A stretch of 55,244 nt of DNA from an uncultured Opitutaceae bacterium (GCA_937958045.1 CALFXL010000041.1:1-55244), one strand, 5' to 3'. Numbered from the stretch's first letter, positions 9,575 through 19,165 are shown. Program-made: numbers and translations. The notes: generated from the letters alone by a model not told the origin.

Positions 9575-10822
9575 TCACTGGCGCTTCGCGAGCACGGTCT
9601 TTTCGTAGTTCTTCACGACCGACAGCCAGTCGAGACCGACGGGCACGTTATTGCGTTTGCAGAACTCGTCCCACACCGCGCCGAACGGCAGCGATTTCGC
9701 TTCTTCGAGGATCGCGAGGCGGCTCGAGAAATCGCCTTCGGCTTCGACCTGACGCAGACGCTCGGTCGGTTCGAGCAGCGCGAGGAGCAAGGCCTTCTGC
9801 GTGTTGCGCGCGCCGATGACCCACGCCGCGAGGCGGTTGATGCTCGCGTCGAAGAAATCCATGCCGATGTGCACGCGATCGAGATAACCGCCGCGCACGA
9901 TTTCTTCCATGAGCGCCTTGGTCTGGTCGTCGAGCGTGACGACATGGTCGCTGTCCCAACGCACGCCGCGGCTGACGTGGAGGAGGATTTCGGGGACGAA
10001 TTGCAGTGTGGACGAAATCTTGTCCGCGAGCGTTTCGGTCGGGTGGAAGTGACCGGCGTCGAGGCAAAGGATCTTCTGCTTCTTCACCGCGTAGCCGAGG
10101 TAGAACTCGTGCGAACCGATGACGCAGGATTCGGAGCCGATGCCGAAGAGTTTGCTCTCGACCGCGTCGCGATTGAACGACGGATCGACCGCGGGCGCGA
10201 ACACGGCGTCGAGCGATTGTTCGAGGCGCTCGCGATATTCGCGGCGGTTGACGGGCGTGTCTTTGAAGCCGTCGGGAATCCAGAGATTGGTGATGACGGT
10301 TTTGCCGAGGCGCTTGCCGATTTCGCCGGCGATCTGGCGGCTGGCGATGCCGTGCTCGATCCAGAACTTGCGGATGCCTTCGTCGCGGTGCGACAGCGTG
10401 AAGCCGTCGGCCGAAAGCGGGTGCGAGAAATACGTGGGGTTAAAATCGAGACCGATGTCCTTGGACTTCGCCCAATCGACCCAGCTCGTGAACTGCTCGA
10501 TGGTGTAGGCGTTGCGGTCGATTTTTTTGCCGCCGAGATCGGCGTAGCACGCGTGCAGGTTGACGCGTTGTTTGCCGGGGATCAGTGCGAGCGCTTGATC
10601 GAGGTCGGCGCGGAGCTCGGCGAGATTGCGGGCCTTGCCGGGGTAATTGCCGGTGGCCTGGATGCCGCCGGTAAGTTCGGCGCCTTCACGCTCGGAGCCG
10701 GAGACGTCGTCGCCCTGCCAGCACTGGAGGGAGACCGGAGTGCCCGCGAGCACTTGGAGCGATTTTTCGACGTCCACGCCGAGGGCGGCGTAGCGTTCTT
10801 TGGCGAGGTTAAAGGCATCCAT
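9575..10822 (-). CDS. rhaA: L-rhamnose isomerase
   Basis: It converts L-rhamnose to L-rhamnulose, the first step of the phosphorylating rhamnose pathway, and depends on Mn2+ in the cytoplasm. Family features are the N-terminal VSLQCWQGDDVSG, then FNPTYFSHPLSADGFTLSH, LGIGSESCVIGSHEFYLGYA, and the metal-site segment CLDAGHFHPTETLADKIS. The length of 415 aa matches the E. coli enzyme (419 aa). The ATG at 10822 gives the expected MDAFNLAKERYAALGVD start; the longer open frame upstream has no similarity. It is the last gene of the minus-strand operon, 137 bases after the GH2 gene. No rhaB (kinase) or rhaD (aldolase) is in the window, so those steps must be encoded elsewhere or replaced. Confidence 0.95.
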   Translation of the reverse strand: MDAFNLAKERYAALGVDVEKSLQVLAGTPVSLQCWQGDDVSGSEREGAELTGGIQATGNYPGKARNLAELRADLDQALALIPGKQRVNLHACYADLGGKKIDRNAYTIEQFTSWVDWAKSKDIGLDFNPTYFSHPLSADGFTLSHRDEGIRKFWIEHGIASRQIAGEIGKRLGKTVITNLWIPDGFKDTPVNRREYRERLEQSLDAVFAPAVDPSFNRDAVESKLFGIGSESCVIGSHEFYLGYAVKKQKILCLDAGHFHPTETLADKISSTLQFVPEILLHVSRGVRWDSDHVVTLDDQTKALMEEIVRGGYLDRVHIGMDFFDASINRLAAWVIGARNTQKALLLALLEPTERLRQVEAEGDFSSRLAILEEAKSLPFGAVWDEFCKRNNVPVGLDWLSVVKNYEKTVLAKRQ

Positions 10823-10959
10823 GGTATTTAAGAAGAAAGGCGGAAGGGTGCAGAGAGTATGCGCGAAGAGAAATCTTTTCCGCCCGCCAACAGTCAGAAG
10901 GCAGCGCTGCTTCAGCAGGCTATCATCTTTGTTGACGGGTGGCGCGGAGACGCGGGCGC

Positions 10960-13900
10960 TTATTCGACCTCCAGCGAATCGAAGGTGATCGCGGTCGTCG
11001 TATCCAACGGGCGCAGCACGATTTGATACGTGCCGGCGTTGATGCTCGAACGGGTGAGCGTGCGCAGGATCGCCCAATCGCGACCTTCCGGCACCGGCGG
11101 GAAGGTGATCGTGTCGGTGCGGAGCGTGCGACCTTCGTTGGTGATGATCGTTTGTTCGAGCTGCAGCGGATCGCGCGAGTCGGACGCGTAGCGGAAGTTC
11201 AGCCAATAGCGCGAACCCACGCCGACATCGATCGTCCACGAGAGCTCGGATTTCGCCTCGCTGGCGGCGGGGAGTTTCACCGCACCGCGTCCGCTGTGAC
11301 CGGCCGGTGTTTGCACGATCGCCGCACCGGAGAACGCGGCCTCTTCCGCTTCGTGGAATGAGGCTGCTCGGACCGCGCGGATGAGCACGGAGACCGGCGC
11401 GATGCCTTGAAGGTCGATGGTTTGACCGGGTGAACCGCGACGACGGAACATCGCGAGCTTTTGGCCCGAGCTGGTCTTCAATGTATCCGTGGCAGGCGTC
11501 CAAAAATCATGGGGCGGTGAAACGCCTTCGGGCAGCGCGACGTAGATTTCGACATGGTCGTCCACCGTGAAGCGCGGCGCTTGATCCGCCGAAGGCGCGC
11601 GCGGTGTCTGCAGCCAGTCGGCGTCGGTGAGATTGGGCGCGATTTCAACAAATGCCTCGTCGCCATCCGTGTGAACAAACTGGCCCATCTTCAGATGTCC
11701 GGCGGCTTTCCAGCCGGGACCCGCTTCAAATGCCGTGATGGTTTGCGCCGGCGGGAGCGGCAGCGCGCGTTTGGCGATGAGCAAACGCGGGCCTGATTTG
11801 GGCGACATCACCACGTGCGAACCGGCGGCGTGAAACTTGCGATAAAGCGCGAAGGTCTGTCCGCGAGTCACCAACGGCTCCGGAAGCGGACTCCAGCCTT
11901 CGGGAGCAGGCGCATCGGTCGGCAACGCGAGCACGAGCTCGGCATCGGCGTTGAGGTGGAAGCTGTTTTCCTGGGGAAGCGCGTCGGCGGAGAAACGAAT
12001 CCAATCCGCTGCGCGCAGCGATTCCGGCAACGAAACGATCGTGTCGTCACGGTCGACCGCGAAGCGCTCACCGGTGTCGAGATGCGTGCTCAGTTCGATG
12101 GTGGCCGACGGTGTCGAGGGTTGGAGCAAACGCGGCGGCTCGGGCGCAGGCGCGCTGATCTCGGCGTGCGAAATCGCGATCGCGGAGATCACCGCTTGAT
12201 ACGACGCGACGCGCGGGAAGGAGATTTCGAGACGGCCGTTTTTGGCGCGCGTGGTGACGATTTTTTTCAACGCATGCGCGCGACCACCGGATTCTTTCCA
12301 GACATCGAGATCGCGGATCTTGGTTTCGCCATTCACGGCGACATCAAACAAGCGCCATCCGGTCGCGTCGCCGCCGCCCGTGCCGTACCAGGGCTCCGTG
12401 AAGAAGAGTTCGATTGTGTATTCGGAATCCGAATACGGAACGTCGAACACGAAACGCAGCTGGTCGCGTCCGTAGCGGAAGGTCTGGAAAAGCGCGTCGT
12501 CGCGCGCGCCGGCGATCGGATCGAAGATGCGACGCTGGCTGCCGAAGGCGGCGGGGAGATTGGGAAATTGCTGCGCCCAGGAAGCGGTGCCCCACGCGTC
12601 GCCCTCGCGATAATCGCGATCGGCGAACCAGCGCTGACCGTGCTCGTCGATGTATTCGGGGCCGCCGAGATTCACGCGATAGAGATAGTTCTGACCGGGA
12701 GCAGGCGCGGTGAGCGATGGCTGCGCTGCTTCGTGACGCGCGAGCGCGGGTGCGACCGGCAGATGATGAAGCGTGATGAGATCGCGCGCGACGACTTGTC
12801 CTCCGACGCGGCCTTCGGCGTAGAGCGTGTTGGTGGTGATTTCCACGTCGTCCCAACGGAAGTGCGTGCCGATGCCGCCGCGCGTGCGCACGCCGAGCGA
12901 TTTTTCGCCGAGATCGTTGAAGAGCTCCACCTCGTCGCAATTGGAGTAAACAATGATGCCGGATTTCTTGCCGGGCGTGGGCCAGCGATCGGGCCAGGTG
13001 TGCGACGCGATGTACACCATCGGGTCGGTTTCCTTCGGCGCGAAGTTGGAGCGGTACATGTAGAACGCGTCGAGCGGTTCGCCCCAGATCGTGAGCAGAC
13101 CTTTGTTGTTGGCCGGCCCGATCTGATCGAGTTCGCGCCAGCCGTCGCGCGTTTGTTCGCCGAGTTCGCCGATGTTTCGGCCGGGATTCGCGTGCGTCGC
13201 GAACGGCCACATGAAGTGTCCGCTGGCGTAGTCGCGGGCTTTTTCGAGGAGGCGGACCTTGGTCTCCATGATCGCGGTGAAGCGCTCCTCGGTGTATGCG
13301 CCTTTGAGATCGAGCGGACCCTCGGCGTGAAATTCGAGCGAGCGCCATGCGCCGTATTCGCCGACGAGACGCTGCGTGCGGAGATCCTCCGCGTACGTCT
13401 CGGGATCGCCACCGTAAGTGCCTGACCAGTTTTGCGGGACATTCCAATCGGAGCCCTCACCGCCATTGCAGGTGGTGATCTTGCGCTCGATCGTCGCGTT
13501 GGGATCCATCTCGCGGATGATCGCGACGCACTCGGCGGCGAAGGCGGCGGGCAGGCGACTCTCGTTTTGCAAACCCCAGAGAACGGCGGCGGGATTGTTG
13601 CGGCGCTCTTTGATCCAGTCGCGCAGGCGCGCTTTGAAGGTCGTGCGGAATTTTTCGTTGTCGAACCAGATGTGCGTGCCGAACTGCGGCCACCACAACA
13701 CGCCCTCGCGCTGCCAATAATCCGCGTAGCGAAGATTGTGGGGATGGTGTGCGTCGCGGAAGGCGTTGAAGCCGGCGGCCTGGATCTGGCGCACACGCGC
13801 GCGAATCTGCTCATCCGAAAACGCGTGGCTGTGGCCGAGCAGATGTTCGTATTCGGCGGTGCCGTTGATGAGGAACGGTTCGCCGTTGATGAAGAAACGT

Positions 13901-14892
13901 CCATCGGTCGAAGCCGGATCGGCGCCGCGCCATTCGATCGTGCGAAAGCCGGTGACGGTATCGACACGATCGAGTATCGAGCCGTTGGATACAAGCTCGG
14001 TGGTCAGTGTGTAGAGATGCGGATCCGCGGGGGACCAGAGCTGCGGCTCGTGGATGCGAGGAAACGATTGTTCGATCGTGCGCGCGGCGCCGGGAGCGAG
14101 CGACGCATCGGTCGTGGCTTTGGCGATGAGCCGACCATCGGCGTTGCGCAGCTTGGCGACGACTTGGAAGTTGGCCGGCGCGTCGCCGTGGTTGCGGATC
14201 TCGGTGCGCGCATGAACGACCGCGGACTTTTCCGAAAGCGATTCGCGATCGGCGAAGACATGCACGCCAAACGGCTCCACGCGTAGTGCGTGTGTGGATA
14301 CAAGACGGACCGGGCGATGAATGCCGAACGGTTGCGAGCCCTCGGAGAAGCCGTAAGCGCGTTCGCTGCCGCCGTTGACCCAAGGCAGATCGCGGATTCC
14401 GAGCGGATGATCGGCGCGGACGGCGATGAGATTGGGCGAACCGTCGCGATGCAGCGCATCGGTGACATCAAACGTGAAGGTCGTGAGTCCGCCGTCGTGC
14501 CGGCCGACGAGCTTTCCGTTGACCCAGACCGTCGCGTAGGCGCCGACGCCTTCGAAGAAGAGAAAATGACGACGGTCGGACGAAAAGGCGGAGGCGGGGA
14601 GCGAGACGGTCGTGCGATACCAGGCGTGGCCGAAAAGGTGGCCGGATTTCACCTGGCGGAAACCGTAGTAGTCGTCCCAGTTGTGCGGCACGCTGACGAC
14701 GCGCCACGAAGAATCGTCGAAATCCGCGGCGGTGAAGGCGGCGAATTTTTCGGGATCGTTCGCGTCGTACGCCGTGCGCCAGTTGTCGGTCAGCGCGATC
14801 TCGCTGCGCGGTTCGAGCGACGGTTCGGGAGCTTGGGCGCGTAGTGACAGCGCGAATACAAACGAAACGAGGAGTGGGAGGACGGACTTCAC
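10960..14892 (-). CDS. Secreted GH2 glycoside hydrolase with malectin-like and CBM6/35-like domains
   Basis: The roughly 1310-aa product starts with a signal peptide (VKSVLPLLVSFVFALSLRAQA). A GH2 sugar-binding domain follows (ADFDDSSWRVVSVPHNWDD), then the immunoglobulin-like domain and a GH2 barrel. Probable acid/base is Glu444 in LWGLQNES and probable nucleophile Glu512 in LVGEYGAW. Residues about 735-885 look like a malectin domain (YLYRVNLGGPEYIDEHGQRW). Residues about 1175-1310 look like a CBM6/35-type beta-sandwich (FHEAEEAAFSG... ITFDSLEVE). Substrate could be a beta-galactoside, beta-glucuronide or alpha-arabinoside; the context suggests a pectin side chain. The start is a GTG at 14892; another GTG at 14913 is possible, and neither has a clear Shine-Dalgarno sequence. 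It sits between the sialidase-like gene (92-base gap) and rhaA. Confidence 0.85.
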   Translation of the reverse strand: MKSVLPLLVSFVFALSLRAQAPEPSLEPRSEIALTDNWRTAYDANDPEKFAAFTAADFDDSSWRVVSVPHNWDDYYGFRQVKSGHLFGHAWYRTTVSLPASAFSSDRRHFLFFEGVGAYATVWVNGKLVGRHDGGLTTFTFDVTDALHRDGSPNLIAVRADHPLGIRDLPWVNGGSERAYGFSEGSQPFGIHRPVRLVSTHALRVEPFGVHVFADRESLSEKSAVVHARTEIRNHGDAPANFQVVAKLRNADGRLIAKATTDASLAPGAARTIEQSFPRIHEPQLWSPADPHLYTLTTELVSNGSILDRVDTVTGFRTIEWRGADPASTDGRFFINGEPFLINGTAEYEHLLGHSHAFSDEQIRARVRQIQAAGFNAFRDAHHPHNLRYADYWQREGVLWWPQFGTHIWFDNEKFRTTFKARLRDWIKERRNNPAAVLWGLQNESRLPAAFAAECVAIIREMDPNATIERKITTCNGGEGSDWNVPQNWSGTYGGDPETYAEDLRTQRLVGEYGAWRSLEFHAEGPLDLKGAYTEERFTAIMETKVRLLEKARDYASGHFMWPFATHANPGRNIGELGEQTRDGWRELDQIGPANNKGLLTIWGEPLDAFYMYRSNFAPKETDPMVYIASHTWPDRWPTPGKKSGIIVYSNCDEVELFNDLGEKSLGVRTRGGIGTHFRWDDVEITTNTLYAEGRVGGQVVARDLITLHHLPVAPALARHEAAQPSLTAPAPGQNYLYRVNLGGPEYIDEHGQRWFADRDYREGDAWGTASWAQQFPNLPAAFGSQRRIFDPIAGARDDALFQTFRYGRDQLRFVFDVPYSDSEYTIELFFTEPWYGTGGGDATGWRLFDVAVNGETKIRDLDVWKESGGRAHALKKIVTTRAKNGRLEISFPRVASYQAVISAIAISHAEISAPAPEPPRLLQPSTPSATIELSTHLDTGERFAVDRDDTIVSLPESLRAADWIRFSADALPQENSFHLNADAELVLALPTDAPAPEGWSPLPEPLVTRGQTFALYRKFHAAGSHVVMSPKSGPRLLIAKRALPLPPAQTITAFEAGPGWKAAGHLKMGQFVHTDGDEAFVEIAPNLTDADWLQTPRAPSADQAPRFTVDDHVEIYVALPEGVSPPHDFWTPATDTLKTSSGQKLAMFRRRGSPGQTIDLQGIAPVSVLIRAVRAASFHEAEEAAFSGAAIVQTPAGHSGRGAVKLPAASEAKSELSWTIDVGVGSRYWLNFRYASDSRDPLQLEQTIITNEGRTLRTDTITFPPVPEGRDWAILRTLTRSSINAGTYQIVLRPLDTTTAITFDSLEVE

Positions 14893-14984
14893 GTTGACGG
14901 TCGGAAATTTCACGCCCGGGGCGAAGCGCGTTGGATTAAAGATTGCGGAGAACGATGAACGCCCGGCCCGCGCGCCGGGGGCGC

Positions 14985-16778
14985 TCAGCGGATCGGAGTG
15001 ATGGAAACGTCGTCGATCAAGAACGACGCGGCAGGCACCTTTTGATCGGCGCCGGGAAGGTCCTTGCCCGCACCTTCGGGCGTGCGATAGAGCGGGCCGG
15101 TGCGGAAGGAGAGACGTTCGATTGTCGGCGTGATTTCGACGGGGCCGCCGGCGCGCGGATTGGAAGCGCGTCCATCGATCAACCAGACGCCGCGATCGGC
15201 GCGAGGATTGGCGGGCAGTTCGTAACTGAACTCGATCCAACGGTTCGCTTCATAAGCGCCATTGTCGGTCCAGATGCCCTCGTGGTTGAGCCAGAGACGT
15301 CCGTCGGCGCCGAAAGCAAACGCGGTCTGGCGTTCGCCGCGCGGGCCGAGCACATCGATCTCGAGACGGGCGTTGGTCTGACGCGCGAAAACCTTGAAAA
15401 CGATCTTCACGCCATGCGTGGACGGAAACACGCGGACGGCGCGGGCGTACTCGAAGGGATCTTCGTCGCGGAGTTCGAGCGCGTGTTTTTGGCGGGCGTC
15501 GCCGGAGTCGATCACGCGCACCGGCGCCCAAAGCGGGCTGTAGATGTTCCAGTTGGCGGGCAGTGTGCCGGCTGCGGTCTGCTCGAAGGAATCTTGTATT
15601 GGGTTTTCGGATACGACGCCGGTGACGGGCTGCGGCACGCGGGAAACCCAGATGTCCTCCTTGTGCGTGCTGTAAGTGAGCCAGAGCGCGCCGTCGGGCG
15701 GAGTGCCGTTGCCGGCGTGAATACCGCGGACGTATTGCGCGCCGAGGTTTTTGAATTTGCCGGGGAAACGTTGCGGCGGGAGATCGCCGTGCACGGTGAG
15801 AAGATTGCCGAAATGTTTGCCGTCGGAGGATGTCGCGATGGCCAGCGGGAAACGGAGACGACTGGTCGGATTAAAGATGAGCGCCTGGCGTCCGTCGGAA
15901 AGATTTTGCAGCCAGTATTTCGACGAGTTGATCGGGAGATTTTCGACGAAGCCGTGACGTTCCCAGGTTTTGCCATTGTCGGTGCTGACGGCGTGCTGGG
16001 CGTCTTTGGCGATGGCAACGAGCGAACCATCGGTGCGGCGCAGCGTGCTGATGGCTTTGAGGGTGAGATTGTAGTAGCCGTCGGCTTCGGTGCGTTCTTC
16101 TTCCCACCACTGGCTCGTGTAAGCGCGGTCGGCGAGGAGCGCTTCACACGCGGCGATGAAGTTTTTTTCGGGCGAAGCGGTGTACGCGGGATACGGCATC
16201 TGCGCTTCGGTGGCGCCGGTGTGGCGATTGAGGCGGATGTAATAGATCGGGCCGAGCGAACCATCGGCTTTGATCTCGCGCACGACGCGACCGATGCCGC
16301 TGCCGTCGTTGGGCGACGGGTATTTGCCGTGAAAACCGGTCGCGAGCAGACGATCGCCGGGCGCGACGTAGAAACTCGCGCGCTGGTGCATGATGCTCGG
16401 TTTGCCATCGGGCAAGGTGATCGCGGGGAAGAGCAGTTGCGGTGTGGACCAGTTGAGGCCGTCGCGCGACGTGACGTAATTGGTGACGGTCGGCTGGTCA
16501 TGTTCGTTGACCGGACCGCTGAGGTAATCGACGTAGAATTGTCCGCGCCAATACGCGATCATCGGCGCGTGGAGGTACGTGTGGTTGAGCGTCGGATCGC
16601 TGTGGGCGGCGACGGTGCGATTGGAGCGCACGATCTGGATGTTGTGCACGCCGACGACCGGACGTAGTGCGCCATCGGACACGCTCTCGACGCGCTGCGT
16701 GTCGGTGAAAATCAGCTCGGCCGCGGAAAGCGAAGTCGCGAGCGCGAGGCCGAAGAGCGGCCGAAGAACGCTCAACAT
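14985..16778 (-). CDS. Secreted sialidase-like beta-propeller hydrolase or lyase with a C-terminal lectin-like domain
   Basis: The 597-aa product has a signal peptide (MLSVLRPLFGLALATSLSAAE). Residues about 20-400 form a propeller with Asp-box-like turns (SRDGLNW, STDNGKTW, SSDGKHF), the fold of sialidases (GH33), GH143-like and rhamnosyl-glucuronate-active enzymes. Residues about 410-597 look like a jelly-roll or concanavalin-type domain (VIDSGDARQKHALELRDEDP...). True sialic acid cleavage is unlikely in this pectin-type setting. Keto-deoxy acids (Kdo, Dha) or an acidic rhamnoside are better guesses, but the exact family cannot be assigned by eye. The ATG at 16778 is chosen because it opens the signal peptide. 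It lies inside a short repeat (16766-16800), and an in-frame ATG at 16856 would add 26 residues. The 171-base gap from pdxA is the longest in this operon. Confidence 0.65.
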   Translation of the reverse strand: MLSVLRPLFGLALATSLSAAELIFTDTQRVESVSDGALRPVVGVHNIQIVRSNRTVAAHSDPTLNHTYLHAPMIAYWRGQFYVDYLSGPVNEHDQPTVTNYVTSRDGLNWSTPQLLFPAITLPDGKPSIMHQRASFYVAPGDRLLATGFHGKYPSPNDGSGIGRVVREIKADGSLGPIYYIRLNRHTGATEAQMPYPAYTASPEKNFIAACEALLADRAYTSQWWEEERTEADGYYNLTLKAISTLRRTDGSLVAIAKDAQHAVSTDNGKTWERHGFVENLPINSSKYWLQNLSDGRQALIFNPTSRLRFPLAIATSSDGKHFGNLLTVHGDLPPQRFPGKFKNLGAQYVRGIHAGNGTPPDGALWLTYSTHKEDIWVSRVPQPVTGVVSENPIQDSFEQTAAGTLPANWNIYSPLWAPVRVIDSGDARQKHALELRDEDPFEYARAVRVFPSTHGVKIVFKVFARQTNARLEIDVLGPRGERQTAFAFGADGRLWLNHEGIWTDNGAYEANRWIEFSYELPANPRADRGVWLIDGRASNPRAGGPVEITPTIERLSFRTGPLYRTPEGAGKDLPGADQKVPAASFLIDDVSITPIR

Positions 16779-16800
16779 CGAACGCTCAACGCTGAATGCC
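16766..16800. repeat. Short-repeat element of AACGCTCAAC type at a gene start
   Basis: Three degenerate units (GAACGCTCAACATC, GAACGCTCAAC, GCTGAATGCC) are arranged in tandem. The predicted ATG at 16778 and the first codons of the sialidase-like gene are part of the array. This is a fourth intergenic short-repeat family in the window. Confidence 0.55.
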
Positions 16801-16949
16801 CAAGTGGGGGAAGGAAAACCAGCGGTGGCGCGAGCGGAGGAAAGAGTGGGTTTCATGGCGGACGGTAGGCGGAGGTGAGGAGAATGCCTAAAGGAGCGAT
16901 GCGACCTGTCGGCTTATTTTCGAAAGGCGCGAGGATGCGGCTCGAAACC

Positions 16950-17966
16950 TTACGCAACGATGACGGAGGCGCGGTTTTTCGCCATGGTGGCGGCGAGTTT
17001 GATGGCCTCGACAAGACTGCGCGGATCGGAGCGGCCGGTGCCGGCGTTGGCGAAATCGGTGCCGTGTTCGACCGACGTGCGGATGATCGGCAGGCCGAGC
17101 GTGACATTCACGCCGCGCCAGATGCCGAGCATCTTGGCGGCGACATGACCCTGGTCGTGATACATGGCGATGCCGGCGTCGAACTCGCCCTGGAGCACGC
17201 GGAAGAAAATCGTGTCGCCTGCGAAAGGTCCGTGCACATCGAAACCGCGGGCGCGGCCCTCGGCGATGGCGGGCTCGATGTATTTTTGTTCGTCGTCGCC
17301 GAAGAGACCGTTTTCGCCGGCGTGCGGATTGAGTCCGGCGACAGCGATGCGCGGTTTTTCGATGCCGAGCGTACGGACGGCGTCATGCGTGAGTTGAAGC
17401 ACTTTGAGGATGCGTTCGGGGCGCACGCGATCGATGGCGACGCGCAACGGCACGTGTGTGGAGACATGGCTCACGCGCAGTTTGTCGGCGACGAGCATCA
17501 TGGTCGCTCCGGGAGCGCCGCAGACTTCGGCGAGCAAGCCCGTGTGGCCGTCGTAGTGATGGCCGGCGAGATTCATGGCGGCCTTGTTGAGCGCGGAGGT
17601 GACGATCGCACCCACTTCACCATCGAGCGCGAGCTCGGCGGCGCGGCGGACATATTCGTATGCGGCTTGGCCGGCCATCGCGTCGACTTTGCCGAGGACG
17701 AGCTTTTCGAGAACGACGTTCTTGAGATCGAGCACGGCGATTTCGTCGGGCGCATAGGTGGCGTCCGCGACGGACGAGAACGCGCGGACCTTGAGCGAGG
17801 AACCGGTGAAACGGAGTGCTTGCGTCAATACACCGGCGTCGCCGACGACGAGCGGGCGGCAAAGCGTGTGGATCTCGGGAAGCGCGAGCGCCTTGGTGAT
17901 GATTTCCGGACCGGTGCCGGCGGGATCGCCGAGCGTGATGGCGAGGATGGGCGGAAGGTTCGACAT
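16950..17966 (-). CDS. pdxA: PdxA-family 4-phosphohydroxy-acid dehydrogenase (PdxA or PdxA2)
   Basis: The 338-aa cytoplasmic enzyme matches the 4-hydroxythreonine-4-phosphate dehydrogenase family: AITLGDPAGTGPEI at the start, TSALNKAAMNLAGHHYDGHT, the metal-site His in MYHDQGHVAAK, and LPIIRTSVEHGTDFANAGTG. Members oxidise a 4-phospho-2,3-dihydroxy or 3-hydroxy-threonine-type acid and decarboxylate it. The true PdxA serves pyridoxal phosphate synthesis, while the PdxA2 branch makes dihydroxyacetone phosphate and CO2 from 4-phospho-D-threonate or -erythronate. It lies 2 bases after a DUF1537 kinase, the known partner of PdxA2, so the catabolic role is preferred here. The ATG at 17966 directly follows the TGA of the kinase, suggesting translational coupling. 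Confidence 0.9.
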   Translation of the reverse strand: MSNLPPILAITLGDPAGTGPEIITKALALPEIHTLCRPLVVGDAGVLTQALRFTGSSLKVRAFSSVADATYAPDEIAVLDLKNVVLEKLVLGKVDAMAGQAAYEYVRRAAELALDGEVGAIVTSALNKAAMNLAGHHYDGHTGLLAEVCGAPGATMMLVADKLRVSHVSTHVPLRVAIDRVRPERILKVLQLTHDAVRTLGIEKPRIAVAGLNPHAGENGLFGDDEQKYIEPAIAEGRARGFDVHGPFAGDTIFFRVLQGEFDAGIAMYHDQGHVAAKMLGIWRGVNVTLGLPIIRTSVEHGTDFANAGTGRSDPRSLVEAIKLAATMAKNRASVIVA

Positions 17967-17968
17967 GA

Positions 17969-19165
17969 TCAGGAGACGGAAGGGACCGGGCTGGTGGAGA
18001 GTTTTTCCCACAAAAGCGCGGGCCAAGGATAGCTGCCGGGCTTGAGGGTGAGAAGTACGTCGGGCGCGGCGAGCGGTTGCAAAGAAACGACGCCCGGAGC
18101 CCACACGCCAGCGGTGGCGAGCTGGTGCCACGCGAGCGAGCGGGTGACCGCGGCGGCGGTGGCGCCGCCATCGACGAGCAGATGATGAAACGCGCGACGT
18201 TGATCGAGCAAGGTCACCATGCGTGCAAACGAGCGCCGGATCGCGGTCGGGATGCGCGGATCGTGGTCGAGCGGATGATCGACGAAAGTGATGGCGAGTC
18301 CGTGGGTGAGCAATGCGCGGCGGATATGCTCGGCCCAGGTTTGCACACTGGTCTCGAATGTTTCGTCGGCGTGCAGCAGCGCGGAAGGAATCGGGAAAAT
18401 CGGCAGACCGTTTTCCCGCGCGGTGCGGCGGAGCGCTTCGCCCGCGGCGCTGGTGGTGCCCGAAATGATGAGCGTGGGCCCGCGCGGTGCGGACGGCGAA
18501 GGCGAGGAAGCGGTGGTGAAACCGAGTTTTTTGAGAAACGCGTCGAAGAAATCGGCGCCGCCGGCGGGCAGCGTGTGCGGTTGGATTTGATCCGCCCAAT
18601 AGGCGACATCGGTCGCGTTTTGCGCTTCGGCGAGGATGAGTCCCAACGACGGCAGCGGCATGCCCGGACGGGCGAGCACGAGCGGAAGTTTTTCCGTCGG
18701 GCCGAGCAACGTCGCGACGTGTGGGTGGAGCGCCGGGTGGTGCGGATCGCGCGCGAACGATGTTTGATGAACCGGCACGCCGCCGACGTGATAGATACCC
18801 TGCTGAATCGTGCGACCGAGCGAGGGATTGGCGGGAGCGAGCAGCACGGCGTCGCGACCGAGCGCGGTGGCGGCGGTCTCGACTTCGGCGACGACCGGGC
18901 CGCGAAGCACGGAGTCGGTTTTTTTGAAAACGTGTTGTTTCAGCTTCGCCGGCAAACGCTCGACGATGTGCCGGATTTTATGCGCGGCCTCGTCGGGCGG
19001 GTTGAGGCGCGAGTCGGTATCGAAGACCAGCAAATCCGCCTCGGGCGGAAGCGCGTCCGGAGAAAGAGCCACCACGGCGCGGAGACCCTGTGCGTGACCG
19101 ATTGCACTGATCTCGGCGGCGCCGGTGAGATCGTCGGCGAGAACGACGATGGGCGGCGATGTCAT
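17969..19165 (-). CDS. Four-carbon acid sugar kinase (DUF1537 family)
   Basis: The 398-aa protein begins IVVLADDLTGAAEISAIG, the N-terminal signature of DUF1537 kinases (the DADDLTGA-type substrate-binding motif). It continues with HVFKKTDSVLRGPVVAEV and a C-terminal nucleotide-binding part including FHHLLVDGGATAAAVTRSL. Characterised members phosphorylate D-threonate, D-erythronate, L-threonate or 3-dehydrotetronates at O4 in the cytoplasm. Together with the adjacent PdxA-family gene it would form a D-threonate or D-erythronate kinase/dehydrogenase pair. Its ATG overlaps the stop of the DapA-like gene (ATGA, 19162-19165), a sign of coupled translation. Substrate stereochemistry cannot be read from the sequence. 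Confidence 0.9.
   Translation of the reverse strand: MTSPPIVVLADDLTGAAEISAIGHAQGLRAVVALSPDALPPEADLLVFDTDSRLNPPDEAAHKIRHIVERLPAKLKQHVFKKTDSVLRGPVVAEVETAATALGRDAVLLAPANPSLGRTIQQGIYHVGGVPVHQTSFARDPHHPALHPHVATLLGPTEKLPLVLARPGMPLPSLGLILAEAQNATDVAYWADQIQPHTLPAGGADFFDAFLKKLGFTTASSPSPSAPRGPTLIISGTTSAAGEALRRTARENGLPIFPIPSALLHADETFETSVQTWAEHIRRALLTHGLAITFVDHPLDHDPRIPTAIRRSFARMVTLLDQRRAFHHLLVDGGATAAAVTRSLAWHQLATAGVWAPGVVSLQPLAAPDVLLTLKPGSYPWPALLWEKLSTSPVPSVS

Noticed and set aside
11815..13425. 536-codon open frame on the plus strand opposite the GH2-malectin gene
   Set aside because: No domain or signal sequence; antisense to clear coding sequence.
14985..16778. True sialic acid utilisation (sialidase, NanA-like lyase, SSS transporter)
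   Set aside because: No nanE, nanK or nagA/nagB partners are present, and the surrounding enzymes are for plant pectin; keto-deoxy acids of pectin fit better, though sialic acid is not formally excluded.
16950..17966. PdxA as vitamin B6 biosynthesis enzyme
   Set aside because: No pdxJ or other B6 genes nearby, and the partner is a DUF1537 kinase in a sugar operon; PdxA2-type catabolism is preferred.
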